A DNA stretch of 64,000 nt. Source: Saprospiraceae bacterium (GTDB taxonomy: Bacteria > Bacteroidota > Bacteroidia > Chitinophagales > Saprospiraceae). The notes under the pieces were generated by a model. The model had not been told where the DNA came from. It was given only the letters and a program-made list of their open reading frames with translations, and ran no database searches. Position numbers and translations under genes: made by a program. Below, piece by piece: positions 47,802 to 56,965 of this stretch (position 1 is the stretch's first letter; the number at the start of each line of letters is the position of its first letter). The DNA lies in contig JAHDBJ010000021.1 of assembly GCA_020630435.1 (NCBI GenBank), positions 16,183 to 80,182 on the forward strand. The letters are read 5' to 3'.

Positions 47802-48554
47802 CTAGTTGTAATCGATAACTTTTTGTTCAAGGATAAATCCTTTTTCTGCTTTTTCGTGCCATGTTAGTCCTCCACAATCTTCTATACATTGTGTATCTAG
47901 AATTTCTACATAACGGTAAACCATGCCTACTTCTGGGGCATATTTTTCCATAGAAAATCTTTTTTCGATTAAGTTTTCTTCATCAGCGTGTTCGATGACC
48001 ATAACATCACTAAAAGAAAGTGTCCCAATGGCTTCAGCTTTTTCAAAAGATAAAATTTCAGAAGACCAATTTTTAAACATAGCAATGGTTTCTCCTGCTA
48101 CTACAATCGACTGCTCTTTATCAATAAAATCCGTAGCATCCCATGTTACACCAAGTCTAGCAGGAAATACCAGTTTCACCAATCTTAGGTTCTCTTCTAC
48201 TACTTCTGCTTGAAACCGACCTCTAGTAGCATACCAAACATCTTTGATTACCCAAGGATCACTTTCATTAGCCTTTTCAAATCGTTCTAAGACATAGGAC
48301 AAACGTCCTTGATTGTCTCTAAAGGTATCTACTAACTCTTCCCGTACAAAATTTGTACTGTTATAGACCAATTCAGTCCCATTCGGATCATATACGGTTG
48401 AATCCATCTGGTATGTTACATATTTACCGATTTCAAGGGGAAAATATTCATAGTTGTAATCTACTTCTAAGTCTTCTGTAACTGTACTCTCACTACAAGC
48501 AAAGAAAAAGGCGATTGCGATGAAGACGCCTAAAAGTAATTTTGTTATTCTCAT
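47802..48554 (-). CDS. lipoprotein of unknown function
   Basis: A 250-residue protein with a lipoprotein signal peptide (LLGVFIAIAFFFACSES, Cys at about residue 20). The mature part begins NYEYFPLEIGKYVTYQMDS, a pattern found in several uncharacterised Bacteroidota lipoproteins. It is beta-rich, with two nearby cysteines late in the protein (CIEDC). It has no recognised catalytic motif. It is a single gene with a 268-bp gap to the arginine operon upstream. Confidence 0.75.
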   Translation of the reverse strand: MRITKLLLGVFIAIAFFFACSESTVTEDLEVDYNYEYFPLEIGKYVTYQMDSTVYDPNGTELVYNSTNFVREELVDTFRDNQGRLSYVLERFEKANESDPWVIKDVWYATRGRFQAEVVEENLRLVKLVFPARLGVTWDATDFIDKEQSIVVAGETIAMFKNWSSEILSFEKAEAIGTLSFSDVMVIEHADEENLIEKRFSMEKYAPEVGMVYRYVEILDTQCIEDCGGLTWHEKAEKGFILEQKVIDYN

Positions 48555-48822
48555 GTTATTTTAACATTTTTATTTAAACAGTGTATATAAGTAGATTTAC
48601 TTACATCTGTTGATTTAATACAGAAAATAGTTATTACTGTAAGATGTATTCCATTTATATTAATAGTAAGGAAACGACTGCTAAAATGCAAAAACTTTAC
48701 CAAGTTATACGAATATAACTATTAAAAGTTTTTATAACATAAAAAAAATGCAGGCTATGCCGCATATGAGACTTATTTTAAGGGCTTAAAAAAGCCTTGA
48801 AATCCTAATTTTCTGAAGTATC

Positions 48823-49779
48823 TTATTCCAATAACTGTTTTAGGACAGCTTGTGCTGCGAAGGTTCGATTGTTGGCTTGCTGAATACAAAGCGCATTCTT
48901 ACTATTTATAACGCTATCTGCGACTACAATATTTCGTCTTACAGGCAAACAATGCATAAATTTTGCTTCATTAGTTAGCTTCATTTTTTCATCATCTATC
49001 ATCCATTCTTTTGCTGGGTTTAGGATTTGACCATATTGATTGTATGAAGACCAGTTTTTAGCATATATAAAATCAGCATTTTCAAACGCCTTTTTCTGAT
49101 CATATTCTATTTTCACCCCTTCGACAAATTGCTCACTCAATTCATATCCCTGAGGATGTGTAAGCACCAAATCAAAGGGGCGGGTTTTAGCCCATTCTAA
49201 GAACGAATTGGAGACAGCTTGTGGTAAGGCTCTAGGATGGGGTGCCCATGTCAGTACGACTTTAGGACGTTCCGTTTTCTTATATTCCTCAATCGTAATC
49301 ATATCCGCCAATGATTGTAAAGGATGTCGTATAGCAGATTCTAAACTGATTACTGGAACACTCGCATATTGAACAAAATTATGGATGACTCTATCTTCAT
49401 AGTCTTTTGCCTTATCGTTTAGGCTCGGAAAAGTTCTAACACCTATAATATCTGCATATTGGCTAATTACGGCAGCAGCCTCCTTGATATGTTCTGCTTT
49501 ATCCGCATTCATAATTGCCCCTTCCTCAAATTCTAGTTTCCATCCTTGGGCAGCATTCATACTTATAACAGACATTCCTAAGTTTAGACCAGCTTTCTGG
49601 GTGCTCAATCTTGTTCTGAGACTAGGATTAAAAAATAATAAAACCAATGTCTTATGACGTCCTTTATTCTTATATCTAAGTGGTTTGTTTTTAATTTTTA
49701 ACCCTAATTTGATGAGCTTATCAATATCTTCGACATCCTTTACTGATAAAAAATTTTCCATAGTTGTGATTTTATCCAA
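48823..49779 (-). CDS. argF': acetyl/succinylornithine-type carbamoyltransferase
   Basis: A 318-residue transcarbamylase of the type that carbamoylates an N-acylated ornithine in the Bacteroidota arginine pathway. It has the carbamoyl-phosphate motif NPSLRTRLS, HPLQSLADM and HCLPVRRN. Known Bacteroides enzymes of this group prefer N-succinylornithine while the Xanthomonas form uses N-acetylornithine; I cannot decide substrate from this sequence alone. Its start overlaps the end of argD by 8 bp, so the two are translationally coupled. It is the last gene of the arginine operon. Confidence 0.9.
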   Translation of the reverse strand: MDKITTMENFLSVKDVEDIDKLIKLGLKIKNKPLRYKNKGRHKTLVLLFFNPSLRTRLSTQKAGLNLGMSVISMNAAQGWKLEFEEGAIMNADKAEHIKEAAAVISQYADIIGVRTFPSLNDKAKDYEDRVIHNFVQYASVPVISLESAIRHPLQSLADMITIEEYKKTERPKVVLTWAPHPRALPQAVSNSFLEWAKTRPFDLVLTHPQGYELSEQFVEGVKIEYDQKKAFENADFIYAKNWSSYNQYGQILNPAKEWMIDDEKMKLTNEAKFMHCLPVRRNIVVADSVINSKNALCIQQANNRTFAAQAVLKQLLE

Positions 49780-50935
49780 CAGTTATTTTTTCGATTGTTG
49801 TTCGCTTATTTTCTAATACTGTTTTTAATTTTTTTATAAAAAAATCTAATGCTGCTTTTTCAATATTTAGAGGTGGCAATATTCTCAATACATTTGGATT
49901 AGAGGATGAACCTGTGAATATTTTTTCTTCAAATAGCAATTGCGTTCTTAGATTTTTAATTGGAAAATCGAACTCGATCCCAGTCATTAAACCTAGTCCT
50001 CTGATTTCTTTTATTTCTGGAATCTCTTTTAATCCTTGACGAAGGTAGTAGCCCATTGTTTCAGCATTTTCTAGGAGGTTTTCTTTTTCAATAATTTCTA
50101 GAACTGCTAATCCTGCGGTACAAGCTAGATGATTGCCGCCAAAAGTCGTACCTAATAATCCATAAGTAGGTTTAAACTTAGGGTGAATTAAAACTCCTGC
50201 TATGGGAAAACCATTTCCCATGCCTTTCGCCATTGTGATAAGGTCAGGCTCTATATTTGCATATTGAAAAGCAAAGAACTTACCACTACGTCCATAACCT
50301 GACTGAATTTCATCAAGGATAAGCACAAAACCATATTTATCTCGTAATACTGCTAGCTCTTCCAAAAATTTAGGCGAGGGAACATGAATCCCTCCTATAC
50401 CTTGTATCCCTTCCAAGATCACTGCACAAACATCTCCTTTTGCTACACTCTCCTCTACTGTCTCAAGGTTGTTCCATTTGTGAAACTCTACTTCAAAAGT
50501 CTTATTTATTGGTGCTTTAATACTTTCTTTATCTGTGGTATTTACGGCTGCTGATGTACGCCCATGAAATGCTTTTTTAAAGGCTATTACTTTGGTCTTT
50601 CCTGTTTGAAAAGAGGCTAACTTCAAGGCATTTTCATTAGCCTCAGCACCAGAGTTACAAAGAAATAACTGGTAGTTTTTGCATCCTGATAATGTTCCTA
50701 ATTTCTTTGCCAATTCTACTTGCAAAGGATTTAAAACAGAATTAGAATAAAAAACCAACTCTGATGCTTGTTTTTGGATTTGCTTTACATAATGTGGATG
50801 GCTATGCCCTACTGAAATAACAGCATGCCCTCCATATAAATCGAGGTATTTTGTTCCTTTCTCGTCATAAATATATGCCCCTTCACCTCGAACTGGTGTC
50901 AAATTAAATAATGGGTAAACGTCAAATAGATTCAT
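49772..50935 (-). CDS. argD: acetylornithine/succinylornithine aminotransferase
   Basis: A 387-residue class III PLP-dependent aminotransferase that makes N-acylornithine in arginine synthesis. It has the PLP lysine in TMAKGMGNGFPIAGV, the aspartate in LILDEIQSGYGRSG and the phosphate-binding NSGAEANENALKLA. Length is slightly short but complete for the family. It lies 15 bp after argC and overlaps the transcarbamylase gene by 8 bp. Confidence 0.93.
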   Translation of the reverse strand: MNLFDVYPLFNLTPVRGEGAYIYDEKGTKYLDLYGGHAVISVGHSHPHYVKQIQKQASELVFYSNSVLNPLQVELAKKLGTLSGCKNYQLFLCNSGAEANENALKLASFQTGKTKVIAFKKAFHGRTSAAVNTTDKESIKAPINKTFEVEFHKWNNLETVEESVAKGDVCAVILEGIQGIGGIHVPSPKFLEELAVLRDKYGFVLILDEIQSGYGRSGKFFAFQYANIEPDLITMAKGMGNGFPIAGVLIHPKFKPTYGLLGTTFGGNHLACTAGLAVLEIIEKENLLENAETMGYYLRQGLKEIPEIKEIRGLGLMTGIEFDFPIKNLRTQLLFEEKIFTGSSSNPNVLRILPPLNIEKAALDFFIKKLKTVLENKRTTIEKITVG

Positions 50936-50950
50936 TTTTAAAATATTTTA

Positions 50951-51916
50951 TTAAAATGCCATAGCTTTAAGTCCTAAACCTAATGTTTCAGGTAAACCAA
51001 ACATTAGGTTCATATTTTGAACAGCCTGTCCTGATGCTCCTTTGAGGAGATTATCAATTGCACAGATTATCAATAATTTATCATAAATCTTCTCAACTGA
51101 AATAATTCCTTTATTCGTATTGACTACTTGTTTTAAACTAGGTGCTGTAGGAGATATAATTACAAAAGGTTCATCTTCATAAAAACGTTGATATAAGCCT
51201 TTTGCAGCGTCTTGACTCAATTCACAATTAATATACACACTAGCAAATATTCCCCTAGCAAAATTTCCTCGAACGGGCAAAAAGTTAATAGTCTGATCAA
51301 AATCTTCTTGGAGTTGTTCCAAACTCTGTCTTATTTCTGCAAGATGTTGATGTTTAAAGGCTTTATAAATCGATACATTATTGTTTCGCCAGCTAAAATG
51401 GGTTGTAGTACTTGGTCGTTGTCCTGCTCCTGTTGAACCTGTAATGGCATGGACATGAATTTCATCCTGTAATAAATTTTCTGAAGCCAAAGGCAATAAA
51501 GCCAATTGGATAGCAGTAGCAAAGCAGCCACAATTAGCAATATGTTGACTTGATTTTATTTGTTCTTTATTGAGTTCTGGTAAACCATAAATAAAGTTAT
51601 GTGCATTATCTTTTATTCTAAAATCGCTACTCAAATCTATGATTTTCAAACTAGCAGGCACTTTATTTTCTTCTAGCCAAGTTTTTGCCTTACCATGACC
51701 ATTACAAAGAAAAAGAACATCTATGTCGAAAGAAACTCCTGCTACAAAGATTAGATTTGTTTCTCCTATTAGATCATGGTGAACATCGCTAACTACGTTT
51801 CCTGCATTGCTTGAACTCTGCACAAATTTTATATTTGCTTCAGGATGCGATAAGAGTATTCTTAGTAGTTCTCCCGCAGTATATCCCGCTCCTCCTATTA
51901 TTCCTATATTTATCAT
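50951..51916 (-). CDS. argC: N-acetyl-gamma-glutamyl-phosphate reductase
   Basis: This reductase (EC 1.2.1.38) converts N-acylglutamyl phosphate to the semialdehyde. The 321-residue protein has the NADP-binding N-terminus GIIGGAGYTAGELLRILL, the catalytic Cys in IANCGCFATAIQLALLPL and the ITGSTGAGQ segment. It follows argG after 48 bp. The typical NPGCYPT is NCGCFAT here, as in other Bacteroidota members. Confidence 0.94.
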   Translation of the reverse strand: MINIGIIGGAGYTAGELLRILLSHPEANIKFVQSSSNAGNVVSDVHHDLIGETNLIFVAGVSFDIDVLFLCNGHGKAKTWLEENKVPASLKIIDLSSDFRIKDNAHNFIYGLPELNKEQIKSSQHIANCGCFATAIQLALLPLASENLLQDEIHVHAITGSTGAGQRPSTTTHFSWRNNNVSIYKAFKHQHLAEIRQSLEQLQEDFDQTINFLPVRGNFARGIFASVYINCELSQDAAKGLYQRFYEDEPFVIISPTAPSLKQVVNTNKGIISVEKIYDKLLIICAIDNLLKGASGQAVQNMNLMFGLPETLGLGLKAMAF

Positions 51917-51964
51917 TATTCTTATTATTACAATATTTTTAATATCAATTTTTATAAAACACTT

Positions 51965-53179
51965 CTAGAATTTCTCAGCATCAATATGTTTATTTTTATT
52001 GACGAGATGATGAATTTTTACTTGATTTGCTAAAATCTTTGTAAAACCTCTTACATCTTCCCCTGACCATGCTTTATTTTCTTCACCATAGCTTCCAAAA
52101 GAAGATTGCATTAGGTCAAAAGGGGATTTTATCCCTTGCAATTCAAATCGATACGGTAATAGTTTCACTATTGCTTTTCCTGTAACTGTCTTTTGGGTAT
52201 CTTCTAGAAATCCTTCTATATTTCGCATTACGGGATCGAGATATTGTCCTTCGTGTAATAGCATTCCATACCAATTTGCCAGTTGCTCTTTCCAATACTG
52301 CTGCCATTTTGTTAAGGTATGTTTTTCTAGTAGGTGATGTGCTTTTATTAAAATGATAGAAGCTGCTGCTTCAAATCCTACTCTTCCTTTGATGCCTATA
52401 ATCGTATCTCCTACATGAATATCTCGACCAATAGCATAAGGAGAAGCAATCTCTGTTAGTGCTTCTATCAAAGCGACTGGATGTTTATAGACTTTTCCAT
52501 TCAACGATGCGGGCTGTCCACTATTAAATCCTATTTCTATTGTTTTTGGTGCGGTAGCTCTTAACTGGCTGGGATATGCTTCTTCGGGTAATGATTCGTG
52601 TGAGGTTAGTGTTTCTGCTCCTCCTACGCTTGTTCCCCATAATCCTTGATTGATAGAATATTTTGCCTTTTCCCAAGACCAATTTATACCATGTTTTTTT
52701 AAATAATCAATTTCTTCTTGTCTTGATAAGCCATTATCTCTAATAGGTGTAATAATAGTTAAATCTTCTCCAAAAACACTAAAAACATAATCAAAACGTA
52801 CTTGATCATTTCCTGCTCCTGTACTACCATGAGCAATGGTTTTTGCACCAATCAAGTTGGCGTGTTTAACAACAGCTAATGCTTGGAACATTCGCTCTGC
52901 GCTTACAGATAAGGGATAAGTATTGTTTCTTAAGATATTTCCAAAAATGAGGTACTTAATGCATTTTTCATAATATTCTTCTACAGCATCAATAATTGTA
53001 AAGGACTTAGCCCCCAATTTATAGGCTCTTTTTTCTACTTCTTTTAATTCTTCTTGAGAAAACCCTCCTGTATTCACGATTGCGGTATGCACCTCCAGTT
53101 TTTTTTCAAGGGTTAAATACTTTACGCAATATGAGGTATCTAATCCTCCACTATACGCTAAAACAACTTTATTATTCAT
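51965..53179 (-). CDS. argG: argininosuccinate synthase
   Basis: The enzyme (EC 6.3.4.5) joins citrulline and aspartate using ATP. The 404-residue protein has the pyrophosphatase loop LAYSGGLDTSYCV, GSTGAGNDQVRFD and the C-terminal arginine-binding part. It lies 59 bp after the GNAT gene and 48 bp before argC. Finding it early in the cluster, with argB and argH missing, fits the split arginine clusters of Bacteroidota. Confidence 0.95.
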   Translation of the reverse strand: MNNKVVLAYSGGLDTSYCVKYLTLEKKLEVHTAIVNTGGFSQEELKEVEKRAYKLGAKSFTIIDAVEEYYEKCIKYLIFGNILRNNTYPLSVSAERMFQALAVVKHANLIGAKTIAHGSTGAGNDQVRFDYVFSVFGEDLTIITPIRDNGLSRQEEIDYLKKHGINWSWEKAKYSINQGLWGTSVGGAETLTSHESLPEEAYPSQLRATAPKTIEIGFNSGQPASLNGKVYKHPVALIEALTEIASPYAIGRDIHVGDTIIGIKGRVGFEAAASIILIKAHHLLEKHTLTKWQQYWKEQLANWYGMLLHEGQYLDPVMRNIEGFLEDTQKTVTGKAIVKLLPYRFELQGIKSPFDLMQSSFGSYGEENKAWSGEDVRGFTKILANQVKIHHLVNKNKHIDAEKF

Positions 53180-53238
53180 AGGTCTTGATTTTTATAAAAA
53201 ACATATAACACTTCTTCTATTTTGATTAAAAAGAAGTG

Positions 53239-53814
53239 TTATTGATTTTGAATGACTTGATTGGATAAATTAAATAATGGATCTTCTGATTTCGATGGTG
53301 CTAACATTCCTGTACAGATACATAATTTCCGATTATTTCGACTTAGCACATCATAATTTGGGCAACTTTGACAACCATTCCAAAATGTTTCATCCTGTGT
53401 TAACTCTGAGAAGGTAACGGGCTTATATCCTAATTCTGTATTGATTTTCATTACTGCTAAACTCGTTGTGATTCCAAAAACTCTAGCATTTGGATATTGA
53501 TCTCTCGCATGGTTAAAGGCTTTTTGTTTGATCGCTTTCGCCAATCCCATTTTACGATAATCGGGTGCAACGATTAGACCTGAGTTGGCTACGTATTTTC
53601 CGTGACTCCAAACTTCAATATAACAAAAACCAACTAGCGCATTACCATGTAATGCAATGATGGCATTATTATTTCGCATTTTCTTTTTGATGTATTTTGG
53701 ATCTCGTTTTGCGATGCCTGTTCCTCGAACTTTAGCTGATTCTTCTATTAATTGACAAATAGCTTCAGCATAAAAAGCATGTCCTTCCTCTGCTATTTGA
53801 ATATCTATTTTCAT
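53239..53814 (-). CDS. GNAT acetyltransferase of the arginine operon
   Basis: A 191-residue acetyltransferase of the GNAT fold (about residues 5-150), with an acetyl-CoA site around LIVAPDYRKMGLAKAIK. It is the first gene of the arginine operon. In Bacteroidota arginine clusters a GNAT protein in this position is assumed to act as N-acetylglutamate synthase, replacing the ArgA kinase-like form; here that is inference from position. The C-terminal tail adds four cysteines in two pairs (CQSC and CIC), which could bind a metal or be redox-active. Confidence 0.8.
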   Translation of the reverse strand: MKIDIQIAEEGHAFYAEAICQLIEESAKVRGTGIAKRDPKYIKKKMRNNNAIIALHGNALVGFCYIEVWSHGKYVANSGLIVAPDYRKMGLAKAIKQKAFNHARDQYPNARVFGITTSLAVMKINTELGYKPVTFSELTQDETFWNGCQSCPNYDVLSRNNRKLCICTGMLAPSKSEDPLFNLSNQVIQNQ

Positions 53815-53847
53815 GTGTTGTGTTCATTTTAGTAGATGGCATATTTA

Positions 53848-53882
53848 TGCATATGAATTGAAGCGATTCAAAAATATATGCA
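53848..53882. promoter_or_regulatory. candidate operator and promoter of the arginine operon
   Basis: TGCATATGAAT (53848-53858) and its near complement ATTC...ATATGCA (53866-53882) form an imperfect palindrome 34-68 bp before the GNAT start codon. It overlaps a TATTTTTG box (53869-53876, minus strand) that matches TAnnTTTG. This is where an arginine repressor could act; no regulator is identified. Confidence 0.35.
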
Positions 53883-54291
53883 CAAGACCAATAATACCTT
53901 CATTTTAATTATTTATGACAATTTTGATTAGAAACATCTTTTATGTATTTCTAATTCGAGACAATCGCCTTTATAGATTTATTAAATATGCTAGTAAAGT
54001 GGTTAGGGAAGCGAGTAAAATAATATTTTACCCCTAAATTGGATAATATGTAATGAAATTGCCCCTAAGGGCGAGGACGAAATACACAACGACAAGTAGC
54101 AGGGCTACAACTGGACAAGAAGGGATTATATGTCGTCGTTTTAATCATAATACTAACCAAATCTACAATAGATTTATGACTTTTGCAACAAAAAAATAGG
54201 TTTATTGATAAAATGGTGAATAAATTAACTTTTTATGCGACTTTTTTTAAACGCTAATATTCTAATAAACATTATTGACCAACTCTAAAAT

Positions 54292-54325
54292 AAAAAGACG
54301 CTTGATTTGAACCAAGCGTCTTTTT
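54292..54325. terminator. gldN terminator
   Basis: A perfect 13-bp stem (AAAAAGACGCTTG and complement) with an 8-base loop and T-runs at both ends, 24 bp beyond the gldN stop codon. Confidence 0.92.
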
Positions 54326-54348
54326 TATAACGTAATACCAATAAATTT

Positions 54349-55218
54349 CTAGTATTCCCAGAGGTCGTGCTCGAAGTTGAAGATTTCATTTTTCAATTTA
54401 TCCGCTTCGAGTAATAACTCTACCCCAGTAAGATAATCTTCAATTCTTCTATCATACTCATTTGAGACTTTATAGATATAGCTCGAAAAGAATCGCATTT
54501 CAAAAATATCTTCCCAAGTCATTGGACTGGCATCGTTATAAGGATTAAAGGCTCTTTCTTTGGCAAACAACTCTCGTGCTTCAGGGTAATAAACCCAGAA
54601 CATGGGTTGTTCATAACGGAAATTACCATTATCATCATATACTTCCCGAAGTGGTGCAATACCTAGAATTCTAACTTTCATAGTAGAACTCTCTTCGTCG
54701 AAGAACCAAATTTCTTTAATTCTAAAACGCTTAATATCTTCGGGATTTAGATCATTACGAACTACTTTGATTTCTTCTTCATACGTCTCAGGGTCGAATG
54801 TCGTAATCGTATCAACTGCAGACCCCATAGCTGCTGCTTCCATTGGATCGAGTTTAGCTGTAAATTTATCATCTTCTGTACCAAAAACTCTGATATCACC
54901 ATCCATAGCTGCTGTCATAATAATATTAATGAAAGGATTACCTGGATATGAAAATGGTTTATTCATTTTTTCACGAACATCGATGACTCTCCACACTCTT
55001 TTTTCCCAAAAGATATCTGCTTCTCTTATTGGTTCATATGGCATTACACGTCTTTCGTGTGATATTGTACGTTCTACGATATCATCTAATGGTGCATCTT
55101 CATCTGGACCTTCCTCAGATTCAGATTCTGACGTTTCACTAATGATCTGAGCGTACATTGTAGTTGGTGCTGTAACCAGCAACATTCCCAATATTAACAA
55201 AAAAGAAATTCTTAACAT
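54349..55218 (-). CDS. gldN: T9SS periplasmic protein GldN/PorN
   Basis: GldN is a periplasmic part of the type IX secretion machine, forming the ring complex with GldK at the outer membrane. The 289-residue protein has a signal peptide (ending TMYAQ) and an acidic linker. The conserved region ISHERRVMPYEPIREADIFWEKRVWRVID is only partly quoted here: residues around HERRVMPYEPIREAD and FWEKRVWRVIDVREK are the family core. It follows gldM after 72 bp and is the last gene of the unit. Confidence 0.95.
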   Translation of the reverse strand: MLRISFLLILGMLLVTAPTTMYAQIISETSESESEEGPDEDAPLDDIVERTISHERRVMPYEPIREADIFWEKRVWRVIDVREKMNKPFSYPGNPFINIIMTAAMDGDIRVFGTEDDKFTAKLDPMEAAAMGSAVDTITTFDPETYEEEIKVVRNDLNPEDIKRFRIKEIWFFDEESSTMKVRILGIAPLREVYDDNGNFRYEQPMFWVYYPEARELFAKERAFNPYNDASPMTWEDIFEMRFFSSYIYKVSNEYDRRIEDYLTGVELLLEADKLKNEIFNFEHDLWEY

Positions 55219-55290
55219 GACCTTGATTTATGATTATAACGTTAAAGATTATACTTTTATTCTAAAATTTAAGGTATATTCTAGCGTGTT

Positions 55291-56901
55291 TTATTTTATC
55301 TTCCAAACCATTCCTGGCAACTTACGACCTGATTTATCACCTGGACACATGGCTTTAATTTTATCATAGTAATAAATATCTCCAGGCTTTGCAGAATTAA
55401 CTAAGTTTTGTGCTCTTCCGCTATACCTCGCACCAGGATTGATTGCTGTAATTGGATCTTGGCGTTTAGGCACTTTGGTCAACTCAAATCCCATTAACTT
55501 ACAACGAGCTTCAAAGTCAAAGTTTCTTAAATCTGCTAATACCCCTTGCATCGCCTTGAATGCTCCATTACCCATTGAGCCACTACCTTCACCACCAGGA
55601 CGGAAACAAGGAACTGGATCAGGAATTCTTTTAACTCTGAATTCAAAGTTGGTTGGTGTCAATCCACCTCCTGAAAGTGTAATAGTTGCTTTAGCACCAG
55701 GTTGAGAAACTCTTACCGTTCTCTTAGCCCCTGACCCTGACATTGAACAACCACCACCAGAACAAGACGCTCTTAATTTATTACTAGAGACACCCGATGC
55801 CGTTAGAGAGACTGGGTTATCCACTCCCACGTAAAATACATTCATTTTATCCGCAGATACGTTCGCAGAACGACGGCCGACCTCATATTCAAAGCTTGAA
55901 GAACCTTTCATTACTTCTCCTGTCAAAGGATTTTTAACGACAGAATTTAATTTCAAGGTTTTCTTTCCTACAGAGCCTGCCGTTTCTGTATACGTTCCTT
56001 TTCCTTCGGAATTTAATGGAATACTTCGTCCATTTACAGTAATACTTGTTGATTTAGCAAACTGAGAACTATAAGCTCCTACTGCTACTTCAGCTTCGAA
56101 TTTTTCTCCTTGAATCACATAACCATTCTTTGCATTAATTACTGGGAAAAATTTATCTAGTTTAATTTCAAAACTACCAATAATTCCTGCTAGACGGTTA
56201 TTCACATCTGCTTGAGCATTCCTAGCATCAGATTGTAACTTAGATAATGTTGGCAAAACTGCTGCCAATGGCATTTGTCTAAATTTATAATCTGCCCAAG
56301 ATGTTTTATCGGTACTTGTCCATGCAGAATCCACTTCCATTAATAAAGAAGATTCAAATTCACTTACAGCTTTATTGATGTTTTTCTTAGCACCTCCTAG
56401 TTTATCCCACTTTTTCTCTTTGATTACAGCCTGACTCGAAACTGATCTTCGATAGATATCAACTAATTTTTTCTTAATATCTTTTATCTTCCCTTCAAGC
56501 TCATCACCTTTTCCTCCCATTACTAGGACTCTAGTTGTAATATCTTTATCTTTTTTACCTTTCGGTTTTCCTGTTTTTTCATCGAGTCCACCTGTTGCTG
56601 TTATTAAAGTATCTTTAATACTTTCAATATACTCAATAAACTCATCAACTTCTTGCTTTGTAGCATCCATACCACCGTACAGTGGTTTTTTCAAAGCAGG
56701 TTTTTTCTTCAACATACCTGCTATACCATCTTTTGTGGTTTTAGAGGCAGTGTCAGCGATTTCCGCCGATCTCAACAAGGATTTATCCAAGTCAAAAAAG
56801 GCATTTATGATTTCAGCAGATACGTTCAACGCCAGCATTGCGGTAAGTACCAAGTACATGATGTTGATCATAAGCTGCCGGGGTTCCTTCGGTATTGACA
56901 T
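55291..56901 (-). CDS. gldM: T9SS inner-membrane motor protein GldM/PorM
   Basis: GldM, with GldL, forms the proton-driven motor of gliding and T9SS; its periplasmic shaft reaches the GldK/N ring. The 536-residue protein has one N-terminal membrane helix (about 11-32, NIMYLVLTAMLALNVSAEI) and a long periplasmic part of several domains. It is slightly longer than the usual 510-520 residues. A region near residue 380 has a Gly/Ser/Cys cluster (SCSGGGCSMSGSG). It follows gldL after 64 bp. Confidence 0.96.
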   Translation of the reverse strand: MSIPKEPRQLMINIMYLVLTAMLALNVSAEIINAFFDLDKSLLRSAEIADTASKTTKDGIAGMLKKKPALKKPLYGGMDATKQEVDEFIEYIESIKDTLITATGGLDEKTGKPKGKKDKDITTRVLVMGGKGDELEGKIKDIKKKLVDIYRRSVSSQAVIKEKKWDKLGGAKKNINKAVSEFESSLLMEVDSAWTSTDKTSWADYKFRQMPLAAVLPTLSKLQSDARNAQADVNNRLAGIIGSFEIKLDKFFPVINAKNGYVIQGEKFEAEVAVGAYSSQFAKSTSITVNGRSIPLNSEGKGTYTETAGSVGKKTLKLNSVVKNPLTGEVMKGSSSFEYEVGRRSANVSADKMNVFYVGVDNPVSLTASGVSSNKLRASCSGGGCSMSGSGAKRTVRVSQPGAKATITLSGGGLTPTNFEFRVKRIPDPVPCFRPGGEGSGSMGNGAFKAMQGVLADLRNFDFEARCKLMGFELTKVPKRQDPITAINPGARYSGRAQNLVNSAKPGDIYYYDKIKAMCPGDKSGRKLPGMVWKIK

Positions 56902-56965
56902 ATCCCTTTAATTTTAATTTTAGCTTATAAAAAATTGTTTCTCTAAAATATCGATACAAACGAAA

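Larger units (their letters stand above)
53815..54348. other. intergenic region upstream of arginine operon and downstream of gldN
   Basis: 534 bp with no credible gene. It contains an imperfect palindrome near the arginine operon start (53848-53882), a more GC-rich patch at about 54061-54135 and the gldN terminator (54292-54325). The patch contains GCCC-CTAA-GGGC at 54062-54073 and does not resemble a tRNA. Confidence 0.5.

Noticed and set aside
48720..48822. Hairpin AAGGGCTT/AAGCCTT after the transcarbamylase gene as a terminator
   Set aside because: The stem has a bulge and lacks a T-run in the direction of transcription.
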